A stretch of 64,000 bases of DNA from Zhihengliuella sp. (GTDB lineage: Bacteria > Actinomycetota > Actinomycetes > Actinomycetales > Micrococcaceae): NCBI RefSeq assembly GCF_031178195.1, contig NZ_JAPSJL010000003.1, forward strand, positions 419,390 to 483,389, written 5' to 3'. This document shows, one piece after another, positions 48,788 through 62,220 of this stretch. The stretch's first letter is position 1. Each line of letters opens with the position of its first letter. The notes under the pieces were generated by a model. That model saw only the letters and a list, made by a program, of their open reading frames with translations. It had not been told where the DNA came from and ran no database searches. Position numbers and translations under genes: made by a program.

Positions 48788-49477
48788 ATGGCCGCCATCC
48801 CCGGGGTCCGACTCGCCGCGCTGCCGCTGAGCTTCGCGGCCGGCCTGCCGGGGGACTGGCTCACACCCGCGGAGCGCGACCGCGCCGCGGAGTACGACGA
48901 CGGCCCGTCCCGGCGCGACTTCGTCGCGGGACGGCTCGGCGCGCGCTTCGCGGCGGCCGCCGTGCTGCCGCACGCGGCCGGGCGGCCCGAGCGCATCGGC
49001 CTCACGGGCCACTGCCCGCGCTGCGGGGAGACGACCCACGGGATCCCCGCGCTGAGCGTCGACGGCGAGCCGGGCGACCGGCCGATCAGCTACGCGCGGG
49101 CGGAGGGATGGCTGCTCGTCGGCTTCGCGGCGGCGGGGCAGCGGATCGGCGTGGGCCTGTGCCCGCCGTTCGGCGAGGAACTGGACCTCTTCACCGCCAC
49201 GCAGCAGGCCGCCCTGCGGCTCTTGCCCAGGAGCCGGCGCCGCATCGAGGCGGGGCGGCGCTGGGCGCTGCTCACCGCCCGCGGGAAGGCGGTCGGCATC
49301 GGAACCGACGTCGTCGAGCCGGAACGGCTCGCCACCGAGGTGGCCCAGCGCCGCGAGCGCGCCGGCACCCTGGCGGCCGTCGGTGTCACCGTCCTCGCCA
49401 CGGGCGAGGACACGCCCGGCGAGGTCGCGAGTCTCGGCCGACTGCTCGCGGCCGTCGTGGTGGACGAGGTCCGCTGA
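48788..49477 (+). CDS. Degenerate 4'-phosphopantetheinyl transferase-like protein
   Basis: 229-aa protein with the outline of actinobacterial Sfp-type enzymes: LTPAERDRAAEYDDGPSRRD near residue 25, CPRCGETTHGIP at 76-87, and ISYARAEGWLLVGFA in the HSGG position. The catalytic sites are altered. The magnesium motif GVD-x-E reads GVGLCPP (121-127), and W-x2-KEA-x2-K reads WALLTARGK (159-167). A transferase role is therefore doubtful. It starts one base after a 13-codon ORF. Confidence 0.65.
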   Translation: MAAIPGVRLAALPLSFAAGLPGDWLTPAERDRAAEYDDGPSRRDFVAGRLGARFAAAAVLPHAAGRPERIGLTGHCPRCGETTHGIPALSVDGEPGDRPISYARAEGWLLVGFAAAGQRIGVGLCPPFGEELDLFTATQQAALRLLPRSRRRIEAGRRWALLTARGKAVGIGTDVVEPERLATEVAQRRERAGTLAAVGVTVLATGEDTPGEVASLGRLLAAVVVDEVR

Positions 49478-49515
49478 GCGATCCGCTGAGCGGCTCGTCG
49501 GAGCCGTTCCGTTGA

Positions 49516-49538
49516 AGCCGGCCCTGACGAGGCCGGCT
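49516..49538. terminator. Hairpin between PPTase-like and oxidoreductase genes
   Basis: AGCCGGCC/GGCCGGCT, 8-bp stem with a 7-nt loop, between convergent genes. Weaker than the others. Confidence 0.45.
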
Positions 49539-49565
49539 CCAACCTCGTCTCTCAGGCCGGCTCCC

Positions 49566-50531
49566 TCAGGGGATCAGGACGAGCTTGCCGGTGGTGTTCC
49601 GCGACTCGAGGTCCGCATGGGCCCGGCGGGCCTCCTCCAGCGGGTAGGCCCCGCCGATCCGCACCTTCAGCTCGCCGGAGGCGACCTGCCCGAAGACGTC
49701 GCGGCCGCGCCAGGCGCGTTCGTCGGCGTCGAGCAGGTGATCGCCGAGCTTGGGCCGGGTCACGAACAGCGAGCCGGCGGCGTTGAGCCGCTGCAGGTCG
49801 AAGGGCGGGACCTGGCCGGACGCGCCGCCGAAGAGCACGAGCGTCCCGCGCTTGCGCAGCGCGGCGAGCGAGGTCTCGAACGTGGCCTTGCCGACGCCGT
49901 CGTACACCACGTCCACCCCGCGGCCGCGCGTGACCTCGTCGACGGTCGCCTCCACCTCGCTGTACCCGACCACGTGATCGGCGCCGGCCTCGGCGGCCAG
50001 GCGCGCCTTCTCCGGGGTCGACGTGGTGGTGATGACGGTGGCCCCGAGCCGCTTGAGCATCTGGGTGAGCAGGCCGCCGACGCCGCCGGCACCCGCGTAG
50101 GTGAGGACGACGTCGCCCGCGCGCACCTGGTACGTGGAGTGGACGAGGTAGTGCGCCGTGAAGCCCTGCAGCGGGACGGCCGCCGCGGTCTGCAGGTCCA
50201 CGCCGTCGGGCACCCGCACGGCGCGCCCGGCATCCAGGAGCACGTGCGAGGCGTAGGCGCCGTCGGCCTCGGCGGTGGCGACGCGGTCCCCGGGCGCGAA
50301 GTCCGTGACGCCGTCGCCGACGGCGGCCACCGTGCCGGCGCACTCGCTGCCCGGCACGAACGGGTACTCGACCGGGTAGACACCCGAGCGCTGGTAGGTC
50401 TCGATGAAGTTCACGCCGACGGCGGCGACCTCCACGAGCAGCTGGCCCGGACCCGGCTCCGGCAGCGTGAGCTGGACGCGTTCGAGGACCTCCGGGTCCC
50501 CGGCCTGCGGGACGTGTACGGCGTACGGCAA
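49566..50531 (-). CDS. Zinc-independent quinone oxidoreductase (MDR family)
   Basis: 321-aa medium-chain dehydrogenase/reductase of the NADPH:quinone reductase (QorA) type. It has VGVNFIETYQRSGVYP at the N-terminus, the Rossmann motif AGAGGVGGLLTQMLKRLGA (a GxGxxG variant), and no zinc-binding cysteines. TTG 50531 with GGAGGG 4 nt upstream is preferred. GTG 50546 is the alternative. Substrate inferred. Confidence 0.87.
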   Translation of the reverse strand: MPYAVHVPQAGDPEVLERVQLTLPEPGPGQLLVEVAAVGVNFIETYQRSGVYPVEYPFVPGSECAGTVAAVGDGVTDFAPGDRVATAEADGAYASHVLLDAGRAVRVPDGVDLQTAAAVPLQGFTAHYLVHSTYQVRAGDVVLTYAGAGGVGGLLTQMLKRLGATVITTTSTPEKARLAAEAGADHVVGYSEVEATVDEVTRGRGVDVVYDGVGKATFETSLAALRKRGTLVLFGGASGQVPPFDLQRLNAAGSLFVTRPKLGDHLLDADERAWRGRDVFGQVASGELKVRIGGAYPLEEARRAHADLESRNTTGKLVLIP

Positions 50532-50604
50532 GTTCCCTCCAACCACTCGGATGCGATGCCGCCACCTTACTGGGTGGGCAGCCGGGACCGCCCGCCGCGC
50601 GTCG

Positions 50605-50645
50605 CAATGAATAATTATTAGCGACCGTGCATAGAAACGACTATG
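50605..50645. promoter_or_regulatory. ARG box region upstream of argC
   Basis: An AT-rich island in GC-rich DNA contains AATGAATAATTATTAGC, close to the ARG box consensus, and a second degenerate copy TGCATAGAAACGACTATG that overlaps the argC -10. Confidence 0.7.
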
Positions 50646-50647
50646 GT
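50642..50647 (+). promoter_or_regulatory. -10 element of argC
   Basis: TATGGT, 6 nt before ATG 50654. It overlaps the second ARG half-box, so ArgR could block it. Confidence 0.5.
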
Positions 50648-50653
50648 GGGGCC

Positions 50654-51685
50654 ATGACGATTTCAGCTGCCGTGTCCGGAGCCAGCGGTTACGCCGGGGG
50701 AGAGGTCCTCCGTCTGCTCAGCCGCCACCCCGAGGTCGAGATCGGCGCGATCACCGCCCACAGCAACGCCGGGCAGCGCCTCGGCTCCCTCCAGCCCCAC
50801 CTGCTCGGTCTGGCCGACCGCGAGCTCGTCGACACCACGGTCGAGCACCTCGCCGGGCACGACGTCGTGTTCCTGGCCCTGCCGCACGGCGCCAGCGCGG
50901 AGATCGCCGCGCAGCTGCCCGAGGACGTCCTGGTGATCGACGCCGGCGCCGACCACCGGCTCGAGTCCGCCGACGCGTGGGAGCAGTTCTACGGCTCGCC
51001 CCACGCCGGGACCTGGCCGTACGGGCTGCCCGAGCTGCCCGGGGCCCGCGAGCAGCTGGTCGGGGCGCGCCGCATCGCGGTGCCCGGGTGCTACCCGACG
51101 AGCGCCCAGCTGGCCCTGGTGCCGGGGTTCGCCGCCGGGCTCCTCCAGCCCGACGACGTCGTGATCGTCTCCGCGTCCGGTACGTCCGGTGCGGGCAAGG
51201 CGCTGAAGCCGCACCTGCTCGGCTCCGAGTCCATGGGCGGCATGAGCCCCTACGGCGTCGGCGGCAGCCACCGCCACACCCCGGAGATGGAGCAGGGCTT
51301 CTCCCGCGCGGCCGGGGGCCCGGTCACCGTCTCCTTCACGCCCACGCTGGCCCCGATGCCGCGCGGCATCCTCACCACGGCCACGGCGAGGGTCCGGCCG
51401 GGCACGACGGCGGCGCAGCTGCGCTCGGCGTGGGAGGAGGCCTACGCCGGCGAGGCGTTCGTCCACCTGCTGCCCGAGGGGCAGTGGCCGTCCACCAAGC
51501 AGGTCCTGGGCTCCAACCACGCCGTCCTGCAGCTGGCGTTCGACGAGCGGATCGGCCGCGTGATCGTGGTCGCCGCGATCGACAACCTGACCAAGGGCAC
51601 CGCCGGCGGCGCCGTCCAGTCCATGAACCTGGCCCTCGGCCTGCCGGAGCTGGCGGGCCTCGACTTCGAAGGACTCGCCCCGTAG
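50654..51685 (+). CDS. argC: N-acetyl-gamma-glutamyl-phosphate reductase
   Basis: 343-aa NADP-dependent reductase, third step of arginine synthesis. It has the N-terminal [14 protein letters not shown] and the catalytic cysteine in [16 protein letters not shown] 50654 is used; the upstream GTG 50627 lies in the operator. First gene of argCJBDFR. argJ follows after 17 bp. Confidence 0.95.
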   Translation: MTISAAVSGASGYAGGEVLRLLSRHPEVEIGAITAHSNAGQRLGSLQPHLLGLADRELVDTTVEHLAGHDVVFLALPHGASAEIAAQLPEDVLVIDAGADHRLESADAWEQFYGSPHAGTWPYGLPELPGAREQLVGARRIAVPGCYPTSAQLALVPGFAAGLLQPDDVVIVSASGTSGAGKALKPHLLGSESMGGMSPYGVGGSHRHTPEMEQGFSRAAGGPVTVSFTPTLAPMPRGILTTATARVRPGTTAAQLRSAWEEAYAGEAFVHLLPEGQWPSTKQVLGSNHAVLQLAFDERIGRVIVVAAIDNLTKGTAGGAVQSMNLALGLPELAGLDFEGLAP

Positions 51686-51702
51686 GGCGCAGGAGGAACC
51701 GC

Positions 51703-52914
51703 ATGAGCACCCCAGCACTCCCGCAGACCGCCACGGCGGAGCAGGGCCCCTTCGGGATCGCCGCCCCGGCCGGCTTCCGCGCCGCCGGCGTCCCCGCCGG
51801 GCTGAAGTCCACGGGCAGGCCCGACGTCGCCGTCGTCGTCAACGACGGACCGCTGAAGTACGCCGCCGCCGTCTTCACCTCCAACCGCGTGGCCGCCGCG
51901 CCCGTGCACTGGTCCCGCCAGGTGGTCTCCGACGGGCGCGCCGACGCCGTCGTCCTGAACTCAGGCGGCGCCAACGCCTGCACGGGGCCGGAGGGCTTCG
52001 GCAACACGCACCGCACCGCCGAGCACGCCGCCGAGCGGCTGGGCGTCAGCGCGGCCGACGTCGTCGTCTGCTCCACCGGATTGATCGGCGTGCAGCTGCC
52101 CATGGACCGGCTCCTCCCGGGCGTGGACGCCGCCGTCGAGGCGCTCGGCACCGGCGGCGGGCACGACGGCGGGGCTGCCGCGGCGGAGGCGATCATGACC
52201 ACCGACTCCGTCCCGAAGCAGTCCGGGTTCGCCGGCACGGGCTACAGCATCGGCGGGATGGCCAAGGGCGCCGGCATGCTGGCGCCCGGCCTGGCCACGA
52301 TGCTCGTGGTGCTCACCACCGACGCAGCGGTCGAGCCGGCGGAGCTGGACCGGGCCCTGCGCGCGGCCACGCGGGTCAGCTTCGACCGCGCCGACTCCGA
52401 CGGCTGCATGTCCACCAACGACACCGTGGTCCTGCTGGCCTCCGGGGCCGCCGGCGCCCCGGCCGATCCGGACGAGTTCGCCGCCGGGCTGACCGCCGTC
52501 TGCACCGACCTGGCGCTGCAGCTCATCCACGATGCCGAGGGTGCCGCCCACGACATCGCGATCCGCACGTTCAACGCCGCGAGTGAGGCCGACGCCGAGA
52601 CGGTCGGCCGCGCCGTCGCACGCTCCAACCTCTTCAAGACCGCGATCTTCGGGCAGGACCCCAACTGGGGCCGCGTGCTCTCCGCCGTCGGCACCACCGA
52701 CGCCGCGTTCGAGCCCGACCGGCTGAACGTCTCCATCAACGGGGTGCAGGTCTGCCGCGCCGGTGGCGTCGGCGAGGACCGCGACCTGGTGGATCTCTCC
52801 GGCCGGGAGGTCACCGTGGAGATCGACCTGGCCGCCGGCGACGCCGAGGCCACCATCTGGACCAACGATCTCACGCACGACTACGTGCACGAGAACTCCG
52901 CCTACAGCAGCTAG
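51703..52914 (+). CDS. argJ: Glutamate N-acetyltransferase (ornithine acetyltransferase)
   Basis: 403-aa Ntn-type enzyme that recycles the acetyl group from acetylornithine to glutamate and may also use acetyl-CoA. The self-cleavage nucleophile is the Thr in [23 protein letters not shown] and the C-terminal FGQDPNWGR are conserved. A GGAGG motif precedes the ATG. Confidence 0.94.
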   Translation: MSTPALPQTATAEQGPFGIAAPAGFRAAGVPAGLKSTGRPDVAVVVNDGPLKYAAAVFTSNRVAAAPVHWSRQVVSDGRADAVVLNSGGANACTGPEGFGNTHRTAEHAAERLGVSAADVVVCSTGLIGVQLPMDRLLPGVDAAVEALGTGGGHDGGAAAAEAIMTTDSVPKQSGFAGTGYSIGGMAKGAGMLAPGLATMLVVLTTDAAVEPAELDRALRAATRVSFDRADSDGCMSTNDTVVLLASGAAGAPADPDEFAAGLTAVCTDLALQLIHDAEGAAHDIAIRTFNAASEADAETVGRAVARSNLFKTAIFGQDPNWGRVLSAVGTTDAAFEPDRLNVSINGVQVCRAGGVGEDRDLVDLSGREVTVEIDLAAGDAEATIWTNDLTHDYVHENSAYSS

Positions 52915-52921
52915 GGAGACC

Positions 52922-53889
52922 ATGGAACACGACGCCACCACCGCGCCGGCACGCCCCGCCGCCCCGACGCTCCACGGCCGGGAGCACTTCCCGAGCGCCC
53001 AGCGGAAGGCCGAGGCCCTCATCGAGGCCCTGCCGTGGATCCAGCGCTACGCCGGGACCACCATGGTCATCAAGTACGGTGGCAACGCCATGGTCAACGA
53101 CGCCCTCCGGCGCGCGTTCGCCGAGGACATCGTGTTCCTGCACCACGCCGGCATCCACCCTGTGGTGGTCCACGGCGGCGGCCCGCAGATCAACCGGATG
53201 CTCGAGCGCGTCGGCATCGAGTCCGAGTTCCGCGGCGGCCTGCGTGTCACCTCGCCCGAGGCGATGGACGTGGTGCGCATGGTGCTCACCGGTCAGGTCC
53301 AGCGCGAGCTGGTCGGCCTGATCAACTCCCACGGGCCCTACGCCGTCGGACTCTCCGGCGAGGACGGCGCGCTGCTGCGCGCCCGCCGGACCGGGACGGT
53401 CGTCGACGGCGAGCCCGTCGACCTGGGCCTCGTCGGCGAGGTGGTCGGCGTCGAGCCCGGCCAGATCACCGACCTGCTCGCCGCCGGCCGGATCCCCGTC
53501 ATCTCCTCCGTCGCCCCCGAGGTACACGACGACGGCGGCCCCACCGGCGAGGTCCTCAACGTCAACGCGGACACGGCCGCCGCCGCGCTCGCCGGGGCGC
53601 TGGGTGCCTCCAAGCTGGTCATCCTCACCGACGTCGAGGGACTCTACGCGGACTGGCCGGACCGCGACTCGCTGATCTCCTCGCTCACGGCCGCCGAGCT
53701 GCGCGCCCTGCTGCCGAGCCTGGAGTCCGGCATGATCCCCAAGATGGAGGCCTGCCTGGCCGCGGTCGACGCCGGCGTCGGACGGGCGGCGATCGTCGAC
53801 GGCCGCCAGCCGCACTCGATGCTCCTGGAGGTCTTCACCACCGCGGGCATCGGCACCGAGCTCGTCCCCGACGCCGAGGAGGCCGACCA

Positions 53890-53893
<4 letters not shown>
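52922..53893 (+). CDS. argB: Acetylglutamate kinase
   Basis: 323-aa amino acid kinase, usually the arginine-inhibited step. It has [43 protein letters not shown] and LTDVEGLY. The N-terminal 20 or so residues ([25 protein letters not shown]) include the helix typical of arginine-sensitive forms. GGGAGA precedes the ATG, 7 bp after argJ. The stop overlaps argD. Confidence 0.95.
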
Positions 53894-56827
<2,934 letters not shown>

Positions 56828-56852
56828 CCGGACCGCGCAGGGCAGCGCCTGC

Positions 56853-58389
<1,537 letters not shown>

Positions 58390-58446
58390 GCGCCCGGCCC
58401 CGAGGAGGCCGGCCCCGAGGAGGTCGGCCCTGGGTACGCTGGGGCC

Positions 58447-59151
58447 ATGACGCACACAGGCTCCGCAACCGCGCACCTCCTGGCCGAACCGGCCCGCGTC
58501 GTGGCCCCGCGCCTGCTGGGCAGCACGGTCTCCACCTGCGTCGACGGGCGCACGGTCTCCATCCGCCTCACCGAGGTGGAGGCCTACGAGGGCGGCATCG
58601 ACCCGGGCTCGCACGGCTACCGCGGCCGCACGGCCCGGAACTCGGCGCTCTTCGGCCCGCCGGGCACGCTGTACGTGTACTTCACCTACGGCATGCACCA
58701 CTGCGCCAACATCGTCTGCGGGACGGACGGCACCGCCTCGGCAGTCCTCATGCGCGCCGGCGAGGTCGTCTCCGGCGTCGACACCGCCGTCGCGCGGCGG
58801 GGACGGGCCGGCGCGCCGGGCCCGCAGCTGGCCAGCGGTCCGGCCCGGCTGGCCCAGGCGCTCGGCCTGACCCTCGAGCACACCGGGCTGCCAGTCGACC
58901 ACGGCACCGCGGGCATCCACGGCGTCGGGACGATCGCCCTCGAGCACGTCGCGGACCGGGCACCGCTGCACTCCACGGGTCCGCGCACCGGCGTCTCCGG
59001 GCCCGGCGGCGGCCCCGAGTACCCGTGGCGGTTCTGGCTCGAGGGAGAGCGCTCCGTCTCCCGCTACCGCCCGGCCGCGGTCCGGCGCAGAGAGTCCGGC
59101 GGCCGCCCGGCGGGCGGCGCAGCGGCAGGCGCCGCCGGGCCGCGCGGCTAG
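58447..59151 (+). CDS. 3-methyladenine DNA glycosylase (MPG/AAG type)
   Basis: 234-aa base-excision glycosylase of the AAG family. RLTEVEAYEGGIDPGSHGYR holds the catalytic Glu, and YVYFTYGMHHCANIV the DNA-probing region. The C-terminus is Gly/Ala/Arg-rich. TACGCT ends 6 nt before ATG 58447. The stop codon forms part of the -10 of apt. Confidence 0.9.
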   Translation: MTHTGSATAHLLAEPARVVAPRLLGSTVSTCVDGRTVSIRLTEVEAYEGGIDPGSHGYRGRTARNSALFGPPGTLYVYFTYGMHHCANIVCGTDGTASAVLMRAGEVVSGVDTAVARRGRAGAPGPQLASGPARLAQALGLTLEHTGLPVDHGTAGIHGVGTIALEHVADRAPLHSTGPRTGVSGPGGGPEYPWRFWLEGERSVSRYRPAAVRRRESGGRPAGGAAAGAAGPRG

Positions 59152-59154
59152 AAT
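59149..59154 (+). promoter_or_regulatory. -10 element of apt overlapping the mpg stop
   Basis: TAGAAT, whose TAG is the glycosylase stop codon, ends 8 nt before GTG 59163. Confidence 0.5.
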
Positions 59155-59162
59155 CTTCTACC

Positions 59163-59699
59163 GTGCAGAACTCTGAGGAACCTATCGCCGACCTGCTCGA
59201 CCGGCTCGCCGCCGTCGTCCCGGACTATCCCCGCCCGGGGATCTCCTTCAAGGATCTGACGCCGGTCTTCGCCGACGCGGAGGGTCTGAAGCGGATCGTC
59301 GACGAGGTCATCGCCCCCTTCGCCGGGCGGTTCGACGTCATCGCCGGGCTCGAGGCCCGCGGTTTCGTCCTGGCCGCCGCCGGCGCCTACGCAGCCGGCA
59401 CCGGGATGGTCACGCTCCGCAAGAAGGGCAAGCTGCCCCGGGAGGTCCACACCGAGGACTACCTGCTCGAGTACGGGACCGCGACGCTCGAGCTGCACCG
59501 CGACGACATCGCCCCCGGCACCCGGGTCCTCCTGCTCGACGACGTCCTCGCCACCGGTGGGACGGTCGGCGCGGCCGTGCGCCTGGTCGAGCGCGCCGGC
59601 GCCGAGGTGGTCGGCATCGGCGTCGTGCTTGAGCTCGACGGGCTCGGCGGCCGCGAGAGGCTCGCACCGCACGAGGTCCACGCGCTCCAGCGCGTCTAG
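59163..59699 (+). CDS. apt: Adenine phosphoribosyltransferase
   Basis: 178-aa purine salvage enzyme. The PRPP-binding motif is VLLLDDVLATGGT, and the adenine hood region includes YPRPGISFKDLTPVF and GLEARGF. KGKLPREV lies in the flexible loop. GTG 59163 is the start; homology begins right after it. Other type I PRTases lack the FKDLTP segment. Confidence 0.93.
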   Translation: MQNSEEPIADLLDRLAAVVPDYPRPGISFKDLTPVFADAEGLKRIVDEVIAPFAGRFDVIAGLEARGFVLAAAGAYAAGTGMVTLRKKGKLPREVHTEDYLLEYGTATLELHRDDIAPGTRVLLLDDVLATGGTVGAAVRLVERAGAEVVGIGVVLELDGLGGRERLAPHEVHALQRV

Positions 59700-59861
59700 T
59701 CGGGCACTCCGAGGGCGCGGCCGGCGCGGTCCGTCCGGTTGCGGCCGCGTGGCGCCGAGCCGGCAGATCCGGCCTCCGGCCGCGTTGCACCCGGGGCCCC
59801 GGTACGACGGCGTAGACTGGTACGCCCTTCATTTCCGCTTCACCTTCAGTCAGGAGCATCC

Positions 59862-62189
59862 ATGGTCGACGTACCGACGTCAGCCTCGGACTTGGATTCG
59901 ACGACGGATCTGGACCGCGAGCGCCAGCACGTGGCGACCCTCTACCGGCGGCTGGACGAGCTGCGCGCGGAGAAGACGGAGCAGCTGGCCCGGATCCGCC
60001 GCCAGGGAGCCGTCGGCTCCCTGCAGAATCAGTCCGAGCGCGACTCCTACGCGACGCTCTACGAGGACCGGCTGGCGCAGCTGAACGCCGTGGAGGAGCG
60101 CCTGGTCTTCGGCCGGCTGGACATGGACGGCGTCGACCTCGCCGGCGCCTCCGGCGACGACGCCGTCGACCTCGAGGCGCTCGAGGCCGGGGCGACGCGC
60201 TACATCGGCCGCATCGGCCTGACGGACCAGGAGCAGCGCCGGCTCATGATCGACTGGCGCGCCCCGGAGGCCGGCGCGTTCTACCAGGCGACGGCCCACG
60301 AGCGCCTCGGCGTGCGCCGCCGCCGTCACCTGCTCCTGAAGGGCCGCGGCGTCGTCGGGCTCGAGGACGACGTGCTGGACGAGACGCTGCTCGACGAGGT
60401 GGCCGTGCACCAGGGCGAGGGCGCCCTGCTGGCCGCTCTCACCCAGCGCCGCACCGGCCGGATGGGGGACATCGTCTCCACCATCCAGTCCGAGCAGGAC
60501 CGGATCATCCGCACCCCGATGTCGGGCGTCCTCGTGGTCCAGGGCGGCCCCGGCACCGGCAAGACCGCCGTGGCGCTCCACCGCGCCGCCTACCTGCTCT
60601 ACGAGCACCGCGAGCGGCTGAAGTCCGCCGGCGTGCTCCTGGTCGGCCCGTCGCAGTCGTTCATGCGCTACATCGAGCGCGTGCTGCCCTCCCTCGGCGA
60701 GACGGGCGTGGTCATGGCCAGCATCGGCCAGCTGATGCCGGGCGTCGACGCCGTCGCCGAGCCGTCCCGCGAGGCCGGCCGCCTCAAGGGCGATCTGCGG
60801 ATGGCCGACGCCGTCAAGCGCGCCGTGGCCCGCCGGCAACGGCTCCCGCAGGGGGATCGCCGCGTCGTCGTGGAGGGGACGCCGCTGACGCTGACCGTCA
60901 AGCAGGTCAAGCGCGCCCGCGACAAGGCCCGGGCCACCGGCAAGCCCTACAACGAGGCCCGCGCGACGTTCGTCAAGTCCCTCGTCAAGGAGCTCGCCGA
61001 CCAGCTGGAGGCGAAGCTCGAGGAGTCCTCGGGCGGTGGGAACAAGGCCGACCGCTCCTACCTCGTGGAGGACGTGCGCGCCGCGCGCGACGTGCGGATC
61101 GCGCTGAACCTGTGCTGGATGCCCATCACCCCGCAGAAGCTGATCGCGGACCTGCTCTCCCGACCCGAGCAGCTCGTCGCGGCCGCGCCCCACCTGAGCG
61201 CCCGCGAGGTCCTCACCCTGCTGCGTCCCGCGGACGCCCCGTGGACCGAGGCCGACGTCCCGCTGCTCGACGAGGCGGCCGAGCTCCTCGGCGACTACGC
61301 CGAGGCCGCCGGGCACGCCGCGGAGGCCTCCAAGCGGGACCGGGAGCTCGCCGAGGCCACCATCGAGGCGACCAACGCCATGCTCGAGGAGAAGGGCAAC
61401 GACGGCCTCGTGACCGCCGACGAACTGCTCGACTTCAACCGCGAGACCGGCCCCGCCGTGAGCGCCGCCGAGCGCGCGCGGCTGGACCGCACCTGGGCGT
61501 ACGGCCACGTGGTGGTCGACGAGGCCCAGGAGCTCTCGCCGATGCAGTGGCGGTTGCTGATGCGCCGGTGCCCCATGAAGTCCTTCACGGTCGTGGGGGA
61601 CATCGCACAGGCGTCCTCGGCCGCGAGCGCCACCAGCTGGGACGGCGCCCTGGAGCCGTTCGTGGGGGACCGGTTCCGGCTCGAGGAGCTGACCGTCAAC
61701 TACCGCACGCCCACCCAGATCGCCGAGGCGGCCGCCCGCGTGGCGCAGCGCGCCGGGCTGACGGTCTCCACGCCGCGGGCCGTCCGCGACGGCCAGTGGC
61801 CGCCGGTCGTGGACCACGTGGAGGGGAACGACGTCGTCGCGCACCTCGCCGAGGTCCTGCCCGGCGAGGTGGAGAAGGCCGAGGGCGGGCTGACGGCCGT
61901 CATCGCGCCCAGGACACTCCTCGCCCAGGCGCGGCGCGCTGCCGTCGGGCTGTTCGGCCGGCGGGTCGGCATCGGGTCCGGCGGGGTCGAGCAGGACGTC
62001 GTCGTCACCACGGCGCACGAGGCCAAGGGACTGGAGTTCGACGTCGTCGTGCTCCTCGAGCCGGAGGACCTCGTCGCCGAGGCCGACGGCGGGCTCGGGG
62101 ACCTCTACGTCGCGATGACGCGCGCGACCCAGCGGCTGCGGGTGATCGCCGCCAAATCGGTGCCGGAAGGTTTCGAGCCGGGTTCCTGA
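59862..62189 (+). CDS. HelD-type superfamily 1 ATPase (RNA polymerase recycling family)
   Basis: 775-aa UvrD-like protein with an N-terminal coiled-coil region (residues 15-75, DRERQHVATLYRRLDELRAE). Walker A is GGPGTGKT at 228-235 and the DExx box VVDEAQELSPMQWR. Motif VI appears as YVAMTRATQRL. The N-terminal helical arm before the motor resembles HelD, which removes stalled RNA polymerase, rather than UvrD. Its actinobacterial relative HelR gives rifamycin tolerance. AGGAG precedes ATG 59862. Confidence 0.82.
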   Translation: MVDVPTSASDLDSTTDLDRERQHVATLYRRLDELRAEKTEQLARIRRQGAVGSLQNQSERDSYATLYEDRLAQLNAVEERLVFGRLDMDGVDLAGASGDDAVDLEALEAGATRYIGRIGLTDQEQRRLMIDWRAPEAGAFYQATAHERLGVRRRRHLLLKGRGVVGLEDDVLDETLLDEVAVHQGEGALLAALTQRRTGRMGDIVSTIQSEQDRIIRTPMSGVLVVQGGPGTGKTAVALHRAAYLLYEHRERLKSAGVLLVGPSQSFMRYIERVLPSLGETGVVMASIGQLMPGVDAVAEPSREAGRLKGDLRMADAVKRAVARRQRLPQGDRRVVVEGTPLTLTVKQVKRARDKARATGKPYNEARATFVKSLVKELADQLEAKLEESSGGGNKADRSYLVEDVRAARDVRIALNLCWMPITPQKLIADLLSRPEQLVAAAPHLSAREVLTLLRPADAPWTEADVPLLDEAAELLGDYAEAAGHAAEASKRDRELAEATIEATNAMLEEKGNDGLVTADELLDFNRETGPAVSAAERARLDRTWAYGHVVVDEAQELSPMQWRLLMRRCPMKSFTVVGDIAQASSAASATSWDGALEPFVGDRFRLEELTVNYRTPTQIAEAAARVAQRAGLTVSTPRAVRDGQWPPVVDHVEGNDVVAHLAEVLPGEVEKAEGGLTAVIAPRTLLAQARRAAVGLFGRRVGIGSGGVEQDVVVTTAHEAKGLEFDVVVLLEPEDLVAEADGGLGDLYVAMTRATQRLRVIAAKSVPEGFEPGS

Positions 62190-62207
62190 ACCCGTTCCCG
62201 GAACTGC

Positions 62208-62213
62208 TACGTT
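62208..62213 (+). promoter_or_regulatory. -10 element of tyrS
   Basis: TACGTT, 7 nt before GTG 62221. Confidence 0.45.
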
Positions 62214-62220
62214 AAGGCGC

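Noticed and set aside
59700-59861. Possible rifamycin-associated element before the HelD-type gene
   Set aside because: I looked for a long inverted repeat of that type and saw none.
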